Under the pieces are notes generated by a model. That model was not told where the DNA came from. It saw only the letters and a list, made by a program, of their open reading frames with translations, and searched no databases. A stretch of DNA of 60,777 bases from SZUA-318 sp964412015. GTDB taxonomy: Bacteria; Gemmatimonadota; Gemmatimonadetes; Longimicrobiales; Gaopeijiaceae. The first letter of the stretch is position 1. Each line of letters starts with the position of its first letter. The position numbers were made by a program, and so were the translations under genes. The DNA lies in assembly GCA_964412015.1 (NCBI GenBank), contig CAYPMO010000020.1:1-60777 (forward strand), in the 5' to 3' direction. Of the stretch, positions 16,562 through 26,229 are shown piece by piece.

Positions 16562-17548
16562 CTACTCGCGCGCCGCGCCCCCGTGCGCCAGCCACCGCTC
16601 CGCGTCCAGCGCGGCCATGCACCCCGTCCCCGCCGCGGAGACGGCCTGGCGGTAGTAGTCGTCCATGACGTCGCCGCAGGCGAAGATCCCCTCCACGGAG
16701 GTGTGGGTCCTCCACGGCACCGGCATCTCGACGTAGCCCTTCGGCGTGAGCCGGATCTTGCCGTTCAGGAACGCGGTGTTGGGCTCGTGTCCGATCGCGA
16801 CGAAGAGTCCGGCCGCCTCGATCTCGCTCTCCTCACCGGTCACGGTGTCCTTCAGGCGGAGGCCCGTGACGAACTCGTCACCCAGCACGTCCGTGACGAC
16901 CTTGTTCCACAGGGGGCGGATCTTCGGGTTCGAGAGGGCCCGCTCGGCCATGATCTTGGACGCCCGCAGCTGGTCGCGGCGGTGGATGAGGAGCACCTGC
17001 GTCGCGAACTTTGTGAGATAGGTGGCGTCCTCCATGGCCGAATCGCCGCCGCCCACGACGGCCAGCACCTTGTTCCGGAACGCGGGAAGCGCGCCGTCGC
17101 ACACGGCGCACCCACTCACGCCGCCTCCCGACCGGGCGAGCCGCTCTTCATTGGGAAGGCCGATCCACTTGGCGTTGGCGCCCGTGGCGATGATCACGGC
17201 GTCGGCCCTCACCACCTTGCCGCGGCTGGACGTCAGCACGAACGGGCGCTGCTCGACGTCGATGTCCACGATGTCTTCGGAGACGATGCGCGTGCCGAAC
17301 CGTTGCGCCTGCGCCCGCATCTCCATCATGAGATCCTGGCCGCCGATTCCGTTCTTGAAGCCCGGGAAGTTCTCCACGTCCGTGGTGAACATCAGCTGTC
17401 CCCCCGGGATCATCGTTCGGCTGCCCGCTCCCTCGAACACGAGGGGTTGGAGTTCGGCCCGGGCCGCGTAGACGGCAGCGGTCCATCCGGCCGGGCCGGA
17501 CCCGATGATGACTACCTGCTCGTGGTCGCGAGGCTTGTCGTCCCCCAT
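16562..17548 (-). CDS. trxB: Thioredoxin-disulfide reductase
   Basis: A 328-aa low-molecular-weight TrxR that passes electrons from NADPH via FAD to thioredoxin. FAD-binding GSGPAG is at residues 16-21, the redox-active CAVCDG near 145-150, the NADPH-binding GGGDSAMEDA follows, and the C-terminal FACGDVMDDYYRQAV closes the FAD site. Length is standard. An FNR-type paralogue lies 17 bases upstream on the same strand, suggesting a shared transcript. Confidence 0.95.
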   Translation of the reverse strand: MGDDKPRDHEQVVIIGSGPAGWTAAVYAARAELQPLVFEGAGSRTMIPGGQLMFTTDVENFPGFKNGIGGQDLMMEMRAQAQRFGTRIVSEDIVDIDVEQRPFVLTSSRGKVVRADAVIIATGANAKWIGLPNEERLARSGGGVSGCAVCDGALPAFRNKVLAVVGGGDSAMEDATYLTKFATQVLLIHRRDQLRASKIMAERALSNPKIRPLWNKVVTDVLGDEFVTGLRLKDTVTGEESEIEAAGLFVAIGHEPNTAFLNGKIRLTPKGYVEMPVPWRTHTSVEGIFACGDVMDDYYRQAVSAAGTGCMAALDAERWLAHGGAARE

Positions 17549-17565
17549 GTGCTTCTACCTTTCCC

Positions 17566-18579
17566 CTATTTGTCCTTGAATGCCTTCGATGCCGTCGAAT
17601 GGCCAGGATTCACCCTCGCGGTGGGATCCACGAAGTGCACGGCGTTGTTGACCGCGATCGCCGCCTCCGCGAAGCCGGTCGCGATGAGGTCCATCTTGCC
17701 CGGATAGTCCACGAGATCCCCCGCGGCGTAGATGCCGGGGATATTCGTTTCCATGAGAGGGCCGACCTTCACGCGGTTCTTCTCGATCGTGAGCCCCCAG
17801 TTCGCGATGGGCCCGAGCTCGGGCTTGAAGCCCAGGAACGTGAACAACGCATCGCAGTCCAGGCGTGTCTCCTCGCCCGTGCGGTTGTCGAAGATCGTCA
17901 CGGACTCCACGTGATCCGAGCCTTCGATCCTACGGACCTCGTGGAACGTGCGGAGCTCAATCCGGCCGGCCGCTACGGCGGCCTGCAACCGGGCCACCGT
18001 GGCCTGGTGGGCTCGCCACCCGTCACGCCGGTGCACGAGCGTCGTGCTCGATGCGTGCTCCATCAGGATGAGCACCCAGTCGAGCGCCGAGTCCCCTCCT
18101 CCGACGAGAACCACCTTCTTGCCCGCACAGGCCCCGGGGGCCCTCACGGCGTGCTCGACGCCCTTATGCAGGAACTCGCGGCATCCTGGAACGTCGAGCT
18201 CCATCGGCTCGAGGGTTCCCTTGCCGCCCGCGAGCACGATGGCACGCGAGAAGTACTCCCCGGCGCGCCCGCGGAGGCGAAAGATGCCGTCCTCGGACAC
18301 GACCTCCTGCACCTGCTCGTCCAGGACGACCTCCGCGCCGAACTGGAGCCCCTGCTCGACCATGTTCCGCGCGAGGTCCTTGGCCAAGATCCTGGGGAGG
18401 CCGCCGACATCGAAGACGTCCTTCTCCGGGTAGAGCGCGGTGAGCTGCCCGCCGAGCTGGTGCAGGGAGTCTATGATGCGGGTGGAGCGGCCACGCATGC
18501 CGGCGTAGAACGCCGCGAAGAGGCCCGTCGGGCCCCCGCCGATGATCGTGATGTCGCGGATGTCGTTGGGCATGCGCAA
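17566..18579 (-). CDS. TrxR-like ferredoxin-NADP+ reductase
   Basis: A 337-aa flavoprotein of the thioredoxin-reductase fold that lacks the CxxC redox motif, the hallmark of the bacterial FNR type found in Bacillus (YumC) and green sulfur bacteria. It has GGGPTG at residues 14-19, GGGDSALDW in the NADP domain and AAGDLVDYPGK at the C-terminal FAD site. It would exchange electrons between NADPH and ferredoxin or flavodoxin. Start at 18579, or Met3. It is immediately upstream of trxB. Confidence 0.9.
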   Translation of the reverse strand: MRMPNDIRDITIIGGGPTGLFAAFYAGMRGRSTRIIDSLHQLGGQLTALYPEKDVFDVGGLPRILAKDLARNMVEQGLQFGAEVVLDEQVQEVVSEDGIFRLRGRAGEYFSRAIVLAGGKGTLEPMELDVPGCREFLHKGVEHAVRAPGACAGKKVVLVGGGDSALDWVLILMEHASSTTLVHRRDGWRAHQATVARLQAAVAAGRIELRTFHEVRRIEGSDHVESVTIFDNRTGEETRLDCDALFTFLGFKPELGPIANWGLTIEKNRVKVGPLMETNIPGIYAAGDLVDYPGKMDLIATGFAEAAIAVNNAVHFVDPTARVNPGHSTASKAFKDK

Positions 18580-18651
18580 CGTCTGGGTGCGGTCGTGCGA
18601 GGCGCCCGGTGCCCCGCGTCGGCACGAAGTCTAACCGACCCACGAAGGGGT

Positions 18652-19893
18652 TCAAACGCCCCGATACAGCTCCGACTCCCGGTACCGCGCCAGGGCCCGC
18701 TCGACCAACAGCTTGATCCCCACCGCCACCGGAACGGCGATCAGCAGGCCGACGAACCCGAAGAAGACTCCCCCCACGGCCAGCGCCAGGACGACCCAGA
18801 CCGGGTGCAGCCCCACCGAGTCCCCCACGATACGGGGGCTGATCACCGCGCCCTCCAACGCCTGCGCCACGCCGTACACCACGGCCACCTTGAGCAGGGA
18901 CACGCCGACGCTCCCGCTCACGAGCGCGATGAACAGGGCCGGGACGAGGCTGATGAGGAGCCCCAGGTAGGGAACCACGGAGAAGATCGCCACCAGCAAC
19001 CCCAGCATCGCGGCGTGGGGGAACGACAGCGCCGCGAGCCCCAGCGCGGTGATGGCGCCGACGGTCACGGCCACCGTGATCTGACCACGGAGGTAGCGCC
19101 CGAGAAGCCGGTCGTACTCCCCGGCCAACGAAAGCACCCCCTCCTTGCGGCCGGCCGGGAGCAGGCTCCCCGCGGCGCCCCGGAGCCGGTCCCAATCCCG
19201 CAGCAGATAAAACGTCAACACCGGGGTGAGCACCACGTACCCCCCGACGCTCAGCACGACGCCGAGCCCTCGGCCCACTCCGATGAAGCTCTTCCAGGCC
19301 CACGCCGCCAACGCCCCGCGGCGCTCCTCGAGGAACGCCATGACCCCTGCCGCGTCCACGCCCCGCAGACGCGCCACGACCGCGTCCTCGTCCAGAAGAG
19401 GCAGGTTCACGCGCATGAGCCGCTCCCGGAACCCGTCCAGCCAGGCGGCCACCCGCTGGAAGAACACCGGCGCCTCCTCGGCCACGTCCGTGAGCTGTTG
19501 CACGGCGGCCGGGATCCCGAGGAGGAGGAGGGCGGCCAGCGCCGCCAGCGCCGGCACGGCGAGGAGCAAGATGGCCAGGGTGCGGGGCAGGCGCCGCGCC
19601 TCCAGGCGGTCCACGAGGGGATCCAGCACGTACGCCATCACCATGGCGAGGACGAACGGGGCGAGCACCGCGCCAGCCGTGGCGAGCAGCCAGATCAGAG
19701 TGAGGATGGCCGACGTGGCCAGCAGCGCTCCGTGGCCCGGCCGCCCCTTGAACGGGACGAGGACGGCCCAGAGCAGGAAGAACAGAAGGAACGGATTGAG
19801 GATCCCACGCAGCGCGAACAGGAAGAAGCCCAGCACGAGCAGGACGGCGGCCGCTTCGAGACCGCGCCAGACCGCTTGATCGCTCCTCTCCAC
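18652..19893 (-). CDS. AI-2E (PerM/YdiK) family membrane protein
   Basis: A protein of about 413 aa with the family layout: paired N-terminal helices, a cytoplasmic or amphipathic middle, and a C-terminal bundle with ISPRIVGDSVGLHPVWV, a conserved block of this family. Proteins of the family are proposed transporters or Na+/H+ antiporters; the name from AI-2 export is not a safe function here. The GTG at 19893 has AGGA at good spacing and follows the NUDIX stop by ten bases; an earlier GTG at 19923 is possible but lacks a ribosome-binding site. Confidence 0.85.
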   Translation of the reverse strand: MERSDQAVWRGLEAAAVLLVLGFFLFALRGILNPFLLFFLLWAVLVPFKGRPGHGALLATSAILTLIWLLATAGAVLAPFVLAMVMAYVLDPLVDRLEARRLPRTLAILLLAVPALAALAALLLLGIPAAVQQLTDVAEEAPVFFQRVAAWLDGFRERLMRVNLPLLDEDAVVARLRGVDAAGVMAFLEERRGALAAWAWKSFIGVGRGLGVVLSVGGYVVLTPVLTFYLLRDWDRLRGAAGSLLPAGRKEGVLSLAGEYDRLLGRYLRGQITVAVTVGAITALGLAALSFPHAAMLGLLVAIFSVVPYLGLLISLVPALFIALVSGSVGVSLLKVAVVYGVAQALEGAVISPRIVGDSVGLHPVWVVLALAVGGVFFGFVGLLIAVPVAVGIKLLVERALARYRESELYRGV

Positions 19894-19903
19894 GGATCTC
19901 GTC

Positions 19904-20350
19904 CTAACCGGGCTCGCCGCCACCCAGGGCTTCGCGGGCGGCGTTCACGACATCCCGAGCGTTGTCGTAGGAGATGCGCGCGGCGGCCTCGTCGAGCGGA
20001 AGCCAGACGCACTCCGTGATGCCCTCCGCCGCCTCCGGGTGCGGCTCGCCTTCGCGGGAGGTCATCAGGTAGAACATACAGAACTTGTGGATGAGCTTTC
20101 CTCCCGCGCGGAAGTACCAATCGATGGACGCCAGTTCCTTCCCGAGCACCAGATCTCCCAGGCCCGTCTCCTCGCCCACCTCACGGATGGCGGCTTCCCC
20201 GCTCCCCTCTCCGCCCTCGAGATGCCCTTTCGGAAGGCCCCAGTTCTGGTACGGATCCCGGATCACCAGGACGTGGGGCTGTCCGTCGATCTCGCGGACG
20301 ACGACGCCTCCGGCACTTCGTTCGATCCGGGCTCTCGTGCGCTTGGCCAC
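19904..20350 (-). CDS. NUDIX hydrolase
   Basis: A 148-aa NUDIX protein. The box lies at residues 42-64, starting GHLEGGEGSGEAA and ending REVGEETGL, with all catalytic Glu residues present. The N-terminal RSAGGVVVR and WGLPKG flank it as usual. The Trp-Gly-Leu-Pro-Lys context resembles Ap4A/diadenosine or (p)ppGpp-type NUDIX enzymes, but substrates in this family cannot be predicted reliably. GTG start, eleven bases after mlaD. Confidence 0.88.
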   Translation of the reverse strand: MAKRTRARIERSAGGVVVREIDGQPHVLVIRDPYQNWGLPKGHLEGGEGSGEAAIREVGEETGLGDLVLGKELASIDWYFRAGGKLIHKFCMFYLMTSREGEPHPEAAEGITECVWLPLDEAAARISYDNARDVVNAAREALGGGEPG

Positions 20351-20361
20351 GGTCTCGCTCG

Positions 20362-21369
20362 CTAGAAGATCGAGAGGCGCACATAGCGCCGTGGATTCTC
20401 CCGCAGGTCCCGCAGCAGGAACGTAAGCTGCGCCAGGGCGTCCTCCGCCCGGACCGCGAGCGTCGAGTCCGCGACCATGCGGCCCAGCGCGCCCTCCCCC
20501 GAAGTCACCCGGGCCATGAGGCGGTCGAAACGGGCGAACGCCGAATCGGCGCGAGAGAGTGTCGCCGCGAGCTCGTCGCTGGACCCGGCCAGGTCCGCGG
20601 CGATCTCGCCGATGTCTCCCGTGGCCGCGTTCACGTTCCCGATGATCGAGTCGATCTGGGCATCCGCCAGGATCTGCTCGATGCGCTCGAACGACCTGCG
20701 CGCCACCCTGGACGAGGCTTCGATCTCCGCGACGGCGCTGTCCACGCTCACCGTGATGCTCGTCGCGATCTCCGACTGCTGGGCCACGAGGTTCCGCAGA
20801 TCCGTGCTCACGACACCGAAGTTCTCGATAGCACGGGCCAGATTCATCGCGGTCGAGTCGTTGAACGCCACCTCGAAGCGATCCGTGAGAGTCGCGAGGT
20901 TCGTGGCGATCTCCTCGGCGGAAGCGGTCAGTCTCGACATCTCCGGCAGCGTGTACCCGCCCAGCACGACCGTACCGTCCCGGGTGGTCCCCGGCGGGAC
21001 CGGAAGGAAGTCGAAGCCCGGAAAAGCCCCACGGGAGACGATCTCGGCTTGCCAGTCGCCGAAGAACGACTCCGGCGCCAACAGGACCCCCGCGTCCCCG
21101 GGGAGCTGGAGCTCCGTGTGGAGCTCCAACGTGACCCGCACCGCGTCACCTTCCGGCTCCACCTCGATCGTCGACACGCGCCCGACCTGGACGCCCCGGA
21201 ACTTGACCGCGCTCCCCGGCGAGAGCTGCGCCACGTCGCCGAAGAGGACCTCGATGGGCACCACGACGCGTCCCCAGTTCGCACCCTTCAGCCAGAGCGT
21301 CCCGGTCACTCCCACCGCGACGGCGGCGATGATCACGACTCCCACCAGGACCTCGCGCGCGCGAGTCAC
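20362..21369 (-). CDS. mlaD: MlaD/MCE-family lipid-transport protein
   Basis: A 335-aa protein with one N-terminal membrane helix (residues about 5-25), then an MCE domain (VLFGDVAQLSPGSAVKFRGV, typical of MlaD/YrbD), followed by a long helical, Ser/Thr- and Asp-rich region resembling the extended helices of longer MCE proteins. It is the periplasmic substrate-binding part of an Mla-type phospholipid transporter. The GTG start overlaps the mlaF stop by four bases. Direction of lipid transport is not deduced here. Confidence 0.9.
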   Translation of the reverse strand: MTRAREVLVGVVIIAAVAVGVTGTLWLKGANWGRVVVPIEVLFGDVAQLSPGSAVKFRGVQVGRVSTIEVEPEGDAVRVTLELHTELQLPGDAGVLLAPESFFGDWQAEIVSRGAFPGFDFLPVPPGTTRDGTVVLGGYTLPEMSRLTASAEEIATNLATLTDRFEVAFNDSTAMNLARAIENFGVVSTDLRNLVAQQSEIATSITVSVDSAVAEIEASSRVARRSFERIEQILADAQIDSIIGNVNAATGDIGEIAADLAGSSDELAATLSRADSAFARFDRLMARVTSGEGALGRMVADSTLAVRAEDALAQLTFLLRDLRENPRRYVRLSIF

Positions 21370-22115
21370 GATGCCACCTCCAGCAGCTCGGGCCTACCCT
21401 CGATGAACCCTTTCACGACCGGATCCACGGACGCCTGGATCTCCGCCGGGGTTCCCTGGAATCGAATCCGTCCTTCGTGCAGCATGGCGATTCGGTCGGC
21501 GATCTTGAAGGCGCTCGCCATATCGTGTGTGATGACGACGCCCGTGACGCCCAGCTCCTGGCGCATGCGGAGGATCAACGCGTCGATGACCGCCGTGGTG
21601 ACCGGGTCGAGACCCGTGGTCGGCTCGTCGTACAGAAGGTACTTGGGCCTGGTCGCGATGGCCCGCGCAAGGCCCGCCCTCTTCCGCTGCCCCCCGGAGA
21701 GCTCCGAAGGATCGTGGTTCTCGTAGCCGGCCAGGTCCACGAGGCGGAGGCACTCGGCCACCCGGGCCGCGATCTCGGCCGGCGCCATGCCGGGGATGCG
21801 CTTGAGACCCATTCCCACGTTCTCCCCCACCGTCATCGAGTCGAAGAGCGCCGCGAACTGGAACACATAGCCGACGTTGCGCCGGAGCTCGTACAGCTCG
21901 GCCTCCGACAGCTCCCCGACATTCCTGCCGTCGACCCGGACTTCGCCGCGGTCCGGCTCGAGCAGGCGCACGATGTGCTTGAGCGCCACCGACTTGCCGG
22001 TTCCCGAGCCCCCGATGACCGCGAGCGTTTCCCCTTCGCGCACCTCCAGGCTGAAGCCCCGGAGCACCTCCCGGGGCCCGAAGGCCTTGTGGACGTCGTC
22101 CAGCACGATGCTCAT
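21366..22115 (-). CDS. mlaF: MlaF-like ABC transporter ATPase
   Basis: A 249-aa ATPase with Walker A GGSGTGKS at about residues 35-42, signature LSGGQRKR near 138, and Walker B YLLYDEPTTGLDP followed by ITHDM. The residues around VFQFAALFDSMTV are typical of MlaF/Ttg2A rather than other ABC families. It drives the MlaE permease encoded just upstream, and overlaps both neighbouring genes by four bases, so the three are co-translated. Confidence 0.93.
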   Translation of the reverse strand: MSIVLDDVHKAFGPREVLRGFSLEVREGETLAVIGGSGTGKSVALKHIVRLLEPDRGEVRVDGRNVGELSEAELYELRRNVGYVFQFAALFDSMTVGENVGMGLKRIPGMAPAEIAARVAECLRLVDLAGYENHDPSELSGGQRKRAGLARAIATRPKYLLYDEPTTGLDPVTTAVIDALILRMRQELGVTGVVITHDMASAFKIADRIAMLHEGRIRFQGTPAEIQASVDPVVKGFIEGRPELLEVAS

Positions 22116-22900
22116 AGCAGCACCGCCGCCCAGAAGGCATCGAGCACCAGGATGATCATGCAGCTGGCCACGACCGCACGCGTGGTCGAGCGGCCCACAC
22201 CCTCAGCGCCGCCGGCCGTACCGAGGCCGACGAAGCATCCCACCCCGGTGACCGTGAGCCCGATGCTCGCCGCCTTGATGACCGAGAACCACACGTCCCA
22301 GGGCCGGAAGAAGAGCCTCAGGCCCTTGAGGAACTCCGGTGAGGACATGTCCAGCAGATAGAGCGACGTCCCCCATCCTGCCAGCACGCCCATCGCGTCC
22401 GCGAGAAGCACCACCACGGGGAACATGACGATGCCGGCGATCACCCGGGGGACCACGAGGTACGCGACGGGGTCGTAGGCCAAGGTCTCGAGCGCGTCCA
22501 CCTGCTCCGTGACCCGCATCGTGCCGAGCTCCGCCGCGATGTTCGCCCCCACGCGGCCCGAAAGCGCGAGCCCCGTGAGGACGGGCCCCAGCTCCAGCAC
22601 CATCGTCTTGCCCACGAGCGTCCCGACGAAGTAGAGCGGGACGGCTCCGGTGAACGTGTACGAGGCCAGAAGCGCGAGTACGATTCCGGTGAACGCGGCG
22701 ATGAAGAGCGCGATCGGAACCGAGTCCACGCCTATGCGGGCCATCTGGCCCACCAAGTGCGGCGCCCACATGCTCCCGCGGCGGAGCGCCCGCACTGCGC
22801 CGAGAGCGAGGAAGCCGGCCCGCCCCACCAACGCCGCCGACAAGATTGCCGCCCGCCCCACGGCCTGAGCCGGCCACCTCACCGTTCCCGTTCCAGTCAT
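22112..22900 (-). CDS. mlaE: MlaE-like ABC transporter permease
   Basis: A 262-aa inner-membrane permease. The family block around ELGPVLTGLALSGRVGANIAAELGTMRV is complete, and LGTAGGAEGVGRSTTRAVV near the C-terminus is also characteristic. It forms the membrane core of the Mla complex with the ATPase and MCE protein encoded downstream. The ATG at 22900 gives the usual length; a longer frame upstream is not supported. Confidence 0.93.
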   Translation of the reverse strand: MTGTGTVRWPAQAVGRAAILSAALVGRAGFLALGAVRALRRGSMWAPHLVGQMARIGVDSVPIALFIAAFTGIVLALLASYTFTGAVPLYFVGTLVGKTMVLELGPVLTGLALSGRVGANIAAELGTMRVTEQVDALETLAYDPVAYLVVPRVIAGIVMFPVVVLLADAMGVLAGWGTSLYLLDMSSPEFLKGLRLFFRPWDVWFSVIKAASIGLTVTGVGCFVGLGTAGGAEGVGRSTTRAVVASCMIILVLDAFWAAVLL

Positions 22901-22934
22901 GTCAACCAAGATAGCAGCGGTGCGGGTCCCGATA

Positions 22935-22972
22935 GAAAACGACGGGCCCCCCGGCGACACCGGGGGGCCCGT
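22935..22972 (-). terminator. Rho-independent terminator
   Basis: A perfect 13-bp stem (22942-22954 with 22960-22972), loop CGACA, followed leftward by GTTTTC. It lies directly after the stop of the leftward 120-aa gene and before mlaE, separating the two units. Confidence 0.8.
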
Positions 22973-22993
22973 GAGCACGGGATCGGATGGACG

Positions 22994-23356
22994 TCACTCG
23001 GCAGCGGGCGCCAACCCGGATTCGAGCGTGAACTCGACCTCTTCTTCTTCCCGTACGCCGCCGGGGCCCGGGAGAACGTACGACACCCGGATGCGCCGGA
23101 CGGCCGAGTGCGGATCCGCCAGGGAGACCTCGAAGTCCAGCTTCCGGTCCAGGGACACGATCCGGGTGCGGACCCGGTCTCCGGGCTCGGCCTCCGGTTG
23201 CTCCAGGGGGTTGCGGAACAGGGTCTTCGTGGACTGACGGCCGGTTTCGAGCTGGCGGGTCACCTTGACCTGCTTCAGCCAGTCGGGTTGATAGTTGACG
23301 GCGTACTCGAAGCCGCGCTGGTCAGCTCCGTGACCCTCGCGATTGTGGCGCGCCAC
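22994..23356 (-). CDS. Unknown 120-aa protein
   Basis: A 120-aa soluble protein that I do not recognise. It contains a YAVNYQPDWLKQVKVTR segment, then a beta-rich, highly charged second half ending in an EEEEVEFTLESG stretch. The start is GTG at 23356 with GGAGG six bases upstream, and it is bounded by a good promoter and a strong terminator, so it is very likely a monocistronic gene. It is divergent from rho. The longer open frame upstream runs into rho sequence and is not used. Confidence 0.72.
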   Translation of the reverse strand: MARHNREGHGADQRGFEYAVNYQPDWLKQVKVTRQLETGRQSTKTLFRNPLEQPEAEPGDRVRTRIVSLDRKLDFEVSLADPHSAVRRIRVSYVLPGPGGVREEEEVEFTLESGLAPAAE

Positions 23357-23395
23357 CCGCGTCCTCCGGCCTGAGTCCTCGAAAAACGGTAAACG

Positions 23396-23425
23396 AATGT
23401 TTCTCACCGTGGCCCGTTTTGTCAA
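23396..23425 (-). promoter_or_regulatory. Candidate promoter of the 120-aa gene
   Basis: Leftward reading: a perfect -35 TTGACA (23425-23420), then AAACAT or AACATT at 17-18 bases as a weak -10. Predicted start is near 23390, some 35 bases before the GTG. Confidence 0.4.
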
Positions 23426-23819
23426 GTTTGTCGAGACCGCCGTTCCAAGAAAATCCAATGGAATAGTGGATGTCCGGCGCGCGGTTCCGGCGCTCTTTTG
23501 AAAACTCTTCAATCCGCATCGACCCAGAAGTTGTATCATTTTCGGCCGTCCGAGGCGCCCGCCCGTCGAGCGTCCCGGCACCGCTCCGCACACGACCGAC
23601 GCCGGGCGGGACGCGATCCAGCTTGACCCGTCGGACCGCGGTCCCTTACTTTGCCCGCATTCCTCCGGATCCTGTTCACGACACCGGCGTCCGCCCGCCC
23701 TGGGCGGCATCCATCCGCCGGCCCTCCACGCGTTGCCCCGGCGCCCGCGCCGTCGCCCTCTCTTCCCCACCGAACCGGTTCGACCCACGTCCGTCTGCCG
23801 TCCACCCCGGAGTTCACCC
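23426..23819. other. rho upstream and leader region, no gene seen
   Basis: About 390 bases between the leftward promoter and rho. The part at 23440-23540 is relatively AT-rich and contains TTGAAA (23499-23504) and TATCAT (23534-23539), but their spacing does not make a standard promoter. Open frames here lack coding character. A long leader ahead of rho would be consistent with autoregulation known for other bacteria; no specific structure was identified. Confidence 0.4.
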
Positions 23820-25073
<1,254 letters not shown>

Positions 25074-25112
25074 CGGGTCACCGAGAGCGATGCCCGGCGG
25101 GCCTCAACGAGC

Positions 25113-25655
25113 CTACTCCTCCAGGGCGTCCTCGTAGCGCGGGTTCACCACCAGCTCACCTTCCTCGAAGATCTTGCGGTCCCAGGGGTAGATGATCGTC
25201 GCGTCGGTCTCGAGCGCGAAGTAGTCCGGCTTGTACCCGCGGGGACGCGCGAACGTCGTGGCGGTGCGCACCTCGGCGGGGCGGACGTCGCGCGTGGCCG
25301 CCAGCCCCAGGCGCAGCGTCTCGCCCGACGTCGCGATCTCGTCCACCAGGAGGACGCGCCGTCCCGCCGCCTGCGGAGGTGCGGCGGACAGGATGGCCGG
25401 ACGTTGTCGTACGACCTCGTCGCCTTCCCTTCGCGAGATCTTCATCGAGTGGAAGTCCACACGCAAAATGGACGCCACCACCGCGCCGGGGATGACGCCG
25501 GCCCGCGCGATTCCCACGATCAGATCGGGGTGATAGTCGCGGGCGACCTTGAGCGCGAGGGCACGACACAGCTCACCGAACATCTCCCAGGATAGATCGA
25601 GGAATTCGACCGACCTGGATCCGGCTCGCGACATTCCGGGCGTGGGTGGCATCAT
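25113..25655 (-). CDS. Phosphoribosyltransferase family protein
   Basis: A 180-aa type I PRTase. The PRPP-binding loop is VLLVDEIATSGETL near residue 105, preceded by the PPi-loop-like GIARAGVIPGAVVA. The C-terminal hood includes TIIYPWDRKIF, where the aromatic stacks on the base in hypoxanthine/guanine/xanthine enzymes. A purine salvage PRTase (Gpt/Hpt-like) is the best reading; base specificity is open. It converges on rho and is divergent from the next gene. Confidence 0.82.
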   Translation of the reverse strand: MMPPTPGMSRAGSRSVEFLDLSWEMFGELCRALALKVARDYHPDLIVGIARAGVIPGAVVASILRVDFHSMKISRREGDEVVRQRPAILSAAPPQAAGRRVLLVDEIATSGETLRLGLAATRDVRPAEVRTATTFARPRGYKPDYFALETDATIIYPWDRKIFEEGELVVNPRYEDALEE

Positions 25656-25759
25656 GCATTCAACGTACCGCCGAAGGCAGGGAGCGAGCAACGCGGCTCG
25701 GGCGGCCCGCGGCCTATCCCCGCGTTGACGTGGTTCGGCGGCGCGACGATGCTACCCGC

Positions 25760-26203
25760 ATGTCCGACGACCTCACCGCAAAGGCCGACCGGCGGCTCGA
25801 CGAGGCGCTCAAGGACGCGGGCGCCCGGGATCCGCGCGAGTTCTACCGGGAGCGGCTGCGCTCGCTGAAGCAGTCCAATCCCGAGGGGTACGCGACCGCC
25901 GTCGCCTACTATCGGGACACGCTGATCCCCCAGGTGGCGGACGGCGAGGGCGACCCGATCGCCGCGTGGACCGAGTACGGCCGGAGGTTGGCCGAAGCGG
26001 TCACGCCGGGGCGGACCGTGGCCGTGGACGGGACGGGCCGCGCCGAGCCGTATCGCGCGCCGGCGCCTCGGGACCGCTTGATCCTCCATTTGCCGGACGC
26101 CAAGAGCGGCCGCGCGCTCCTGGTGGGCCTCCCCACCGAGCTCACGCCGGCCCAGCGCGCCACGTACGACGTGCTGGTCGCCGGCAAGCTGAAGCTCCGG
26201 TAG
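25760..26203 (+). CDS. Unknown 147-aa protein
   Basis: A soluble 147-aa protein of unknown function. It starts MSDDLTAKADRRLDEALKDA, has a helical first half with a FYRERLRSLK segment, and a beta-rich second half (RLILHLPDAKSGRALLVGLP). Composition matches real genes of the region. It sits between the PRTase (divergent) and the M1 peptidase (convergent, 26 bases after its stop), so it is probably transcribed alone. No family recognised. Confidence 0.68.
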   Translation: MSDDLTAKADRRLDEALKDAGARDPREFYRERLRSLKQSNPEGYATAVAYYRDTLIPQVADGEGDPIAAWTEYGRRLAEAVTPGRTVAVDGTGRAEPYRAPAPRDRLILHLPDAKSGRALLVGLPTELTPAQRATYDVLVAGKLKLR

Positions 26204-26229
26204 CGCGGCGGCCCCGCCGCCCGCAGCGC

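Noticed and set aside
17599..20019. An 806-codon plus-strand frame
   Set aside because: It is the reverse reading of the FNR and AI-2E permease genes and their junction. There is no conserved domain, and it is rich in Arg, His and Asp.
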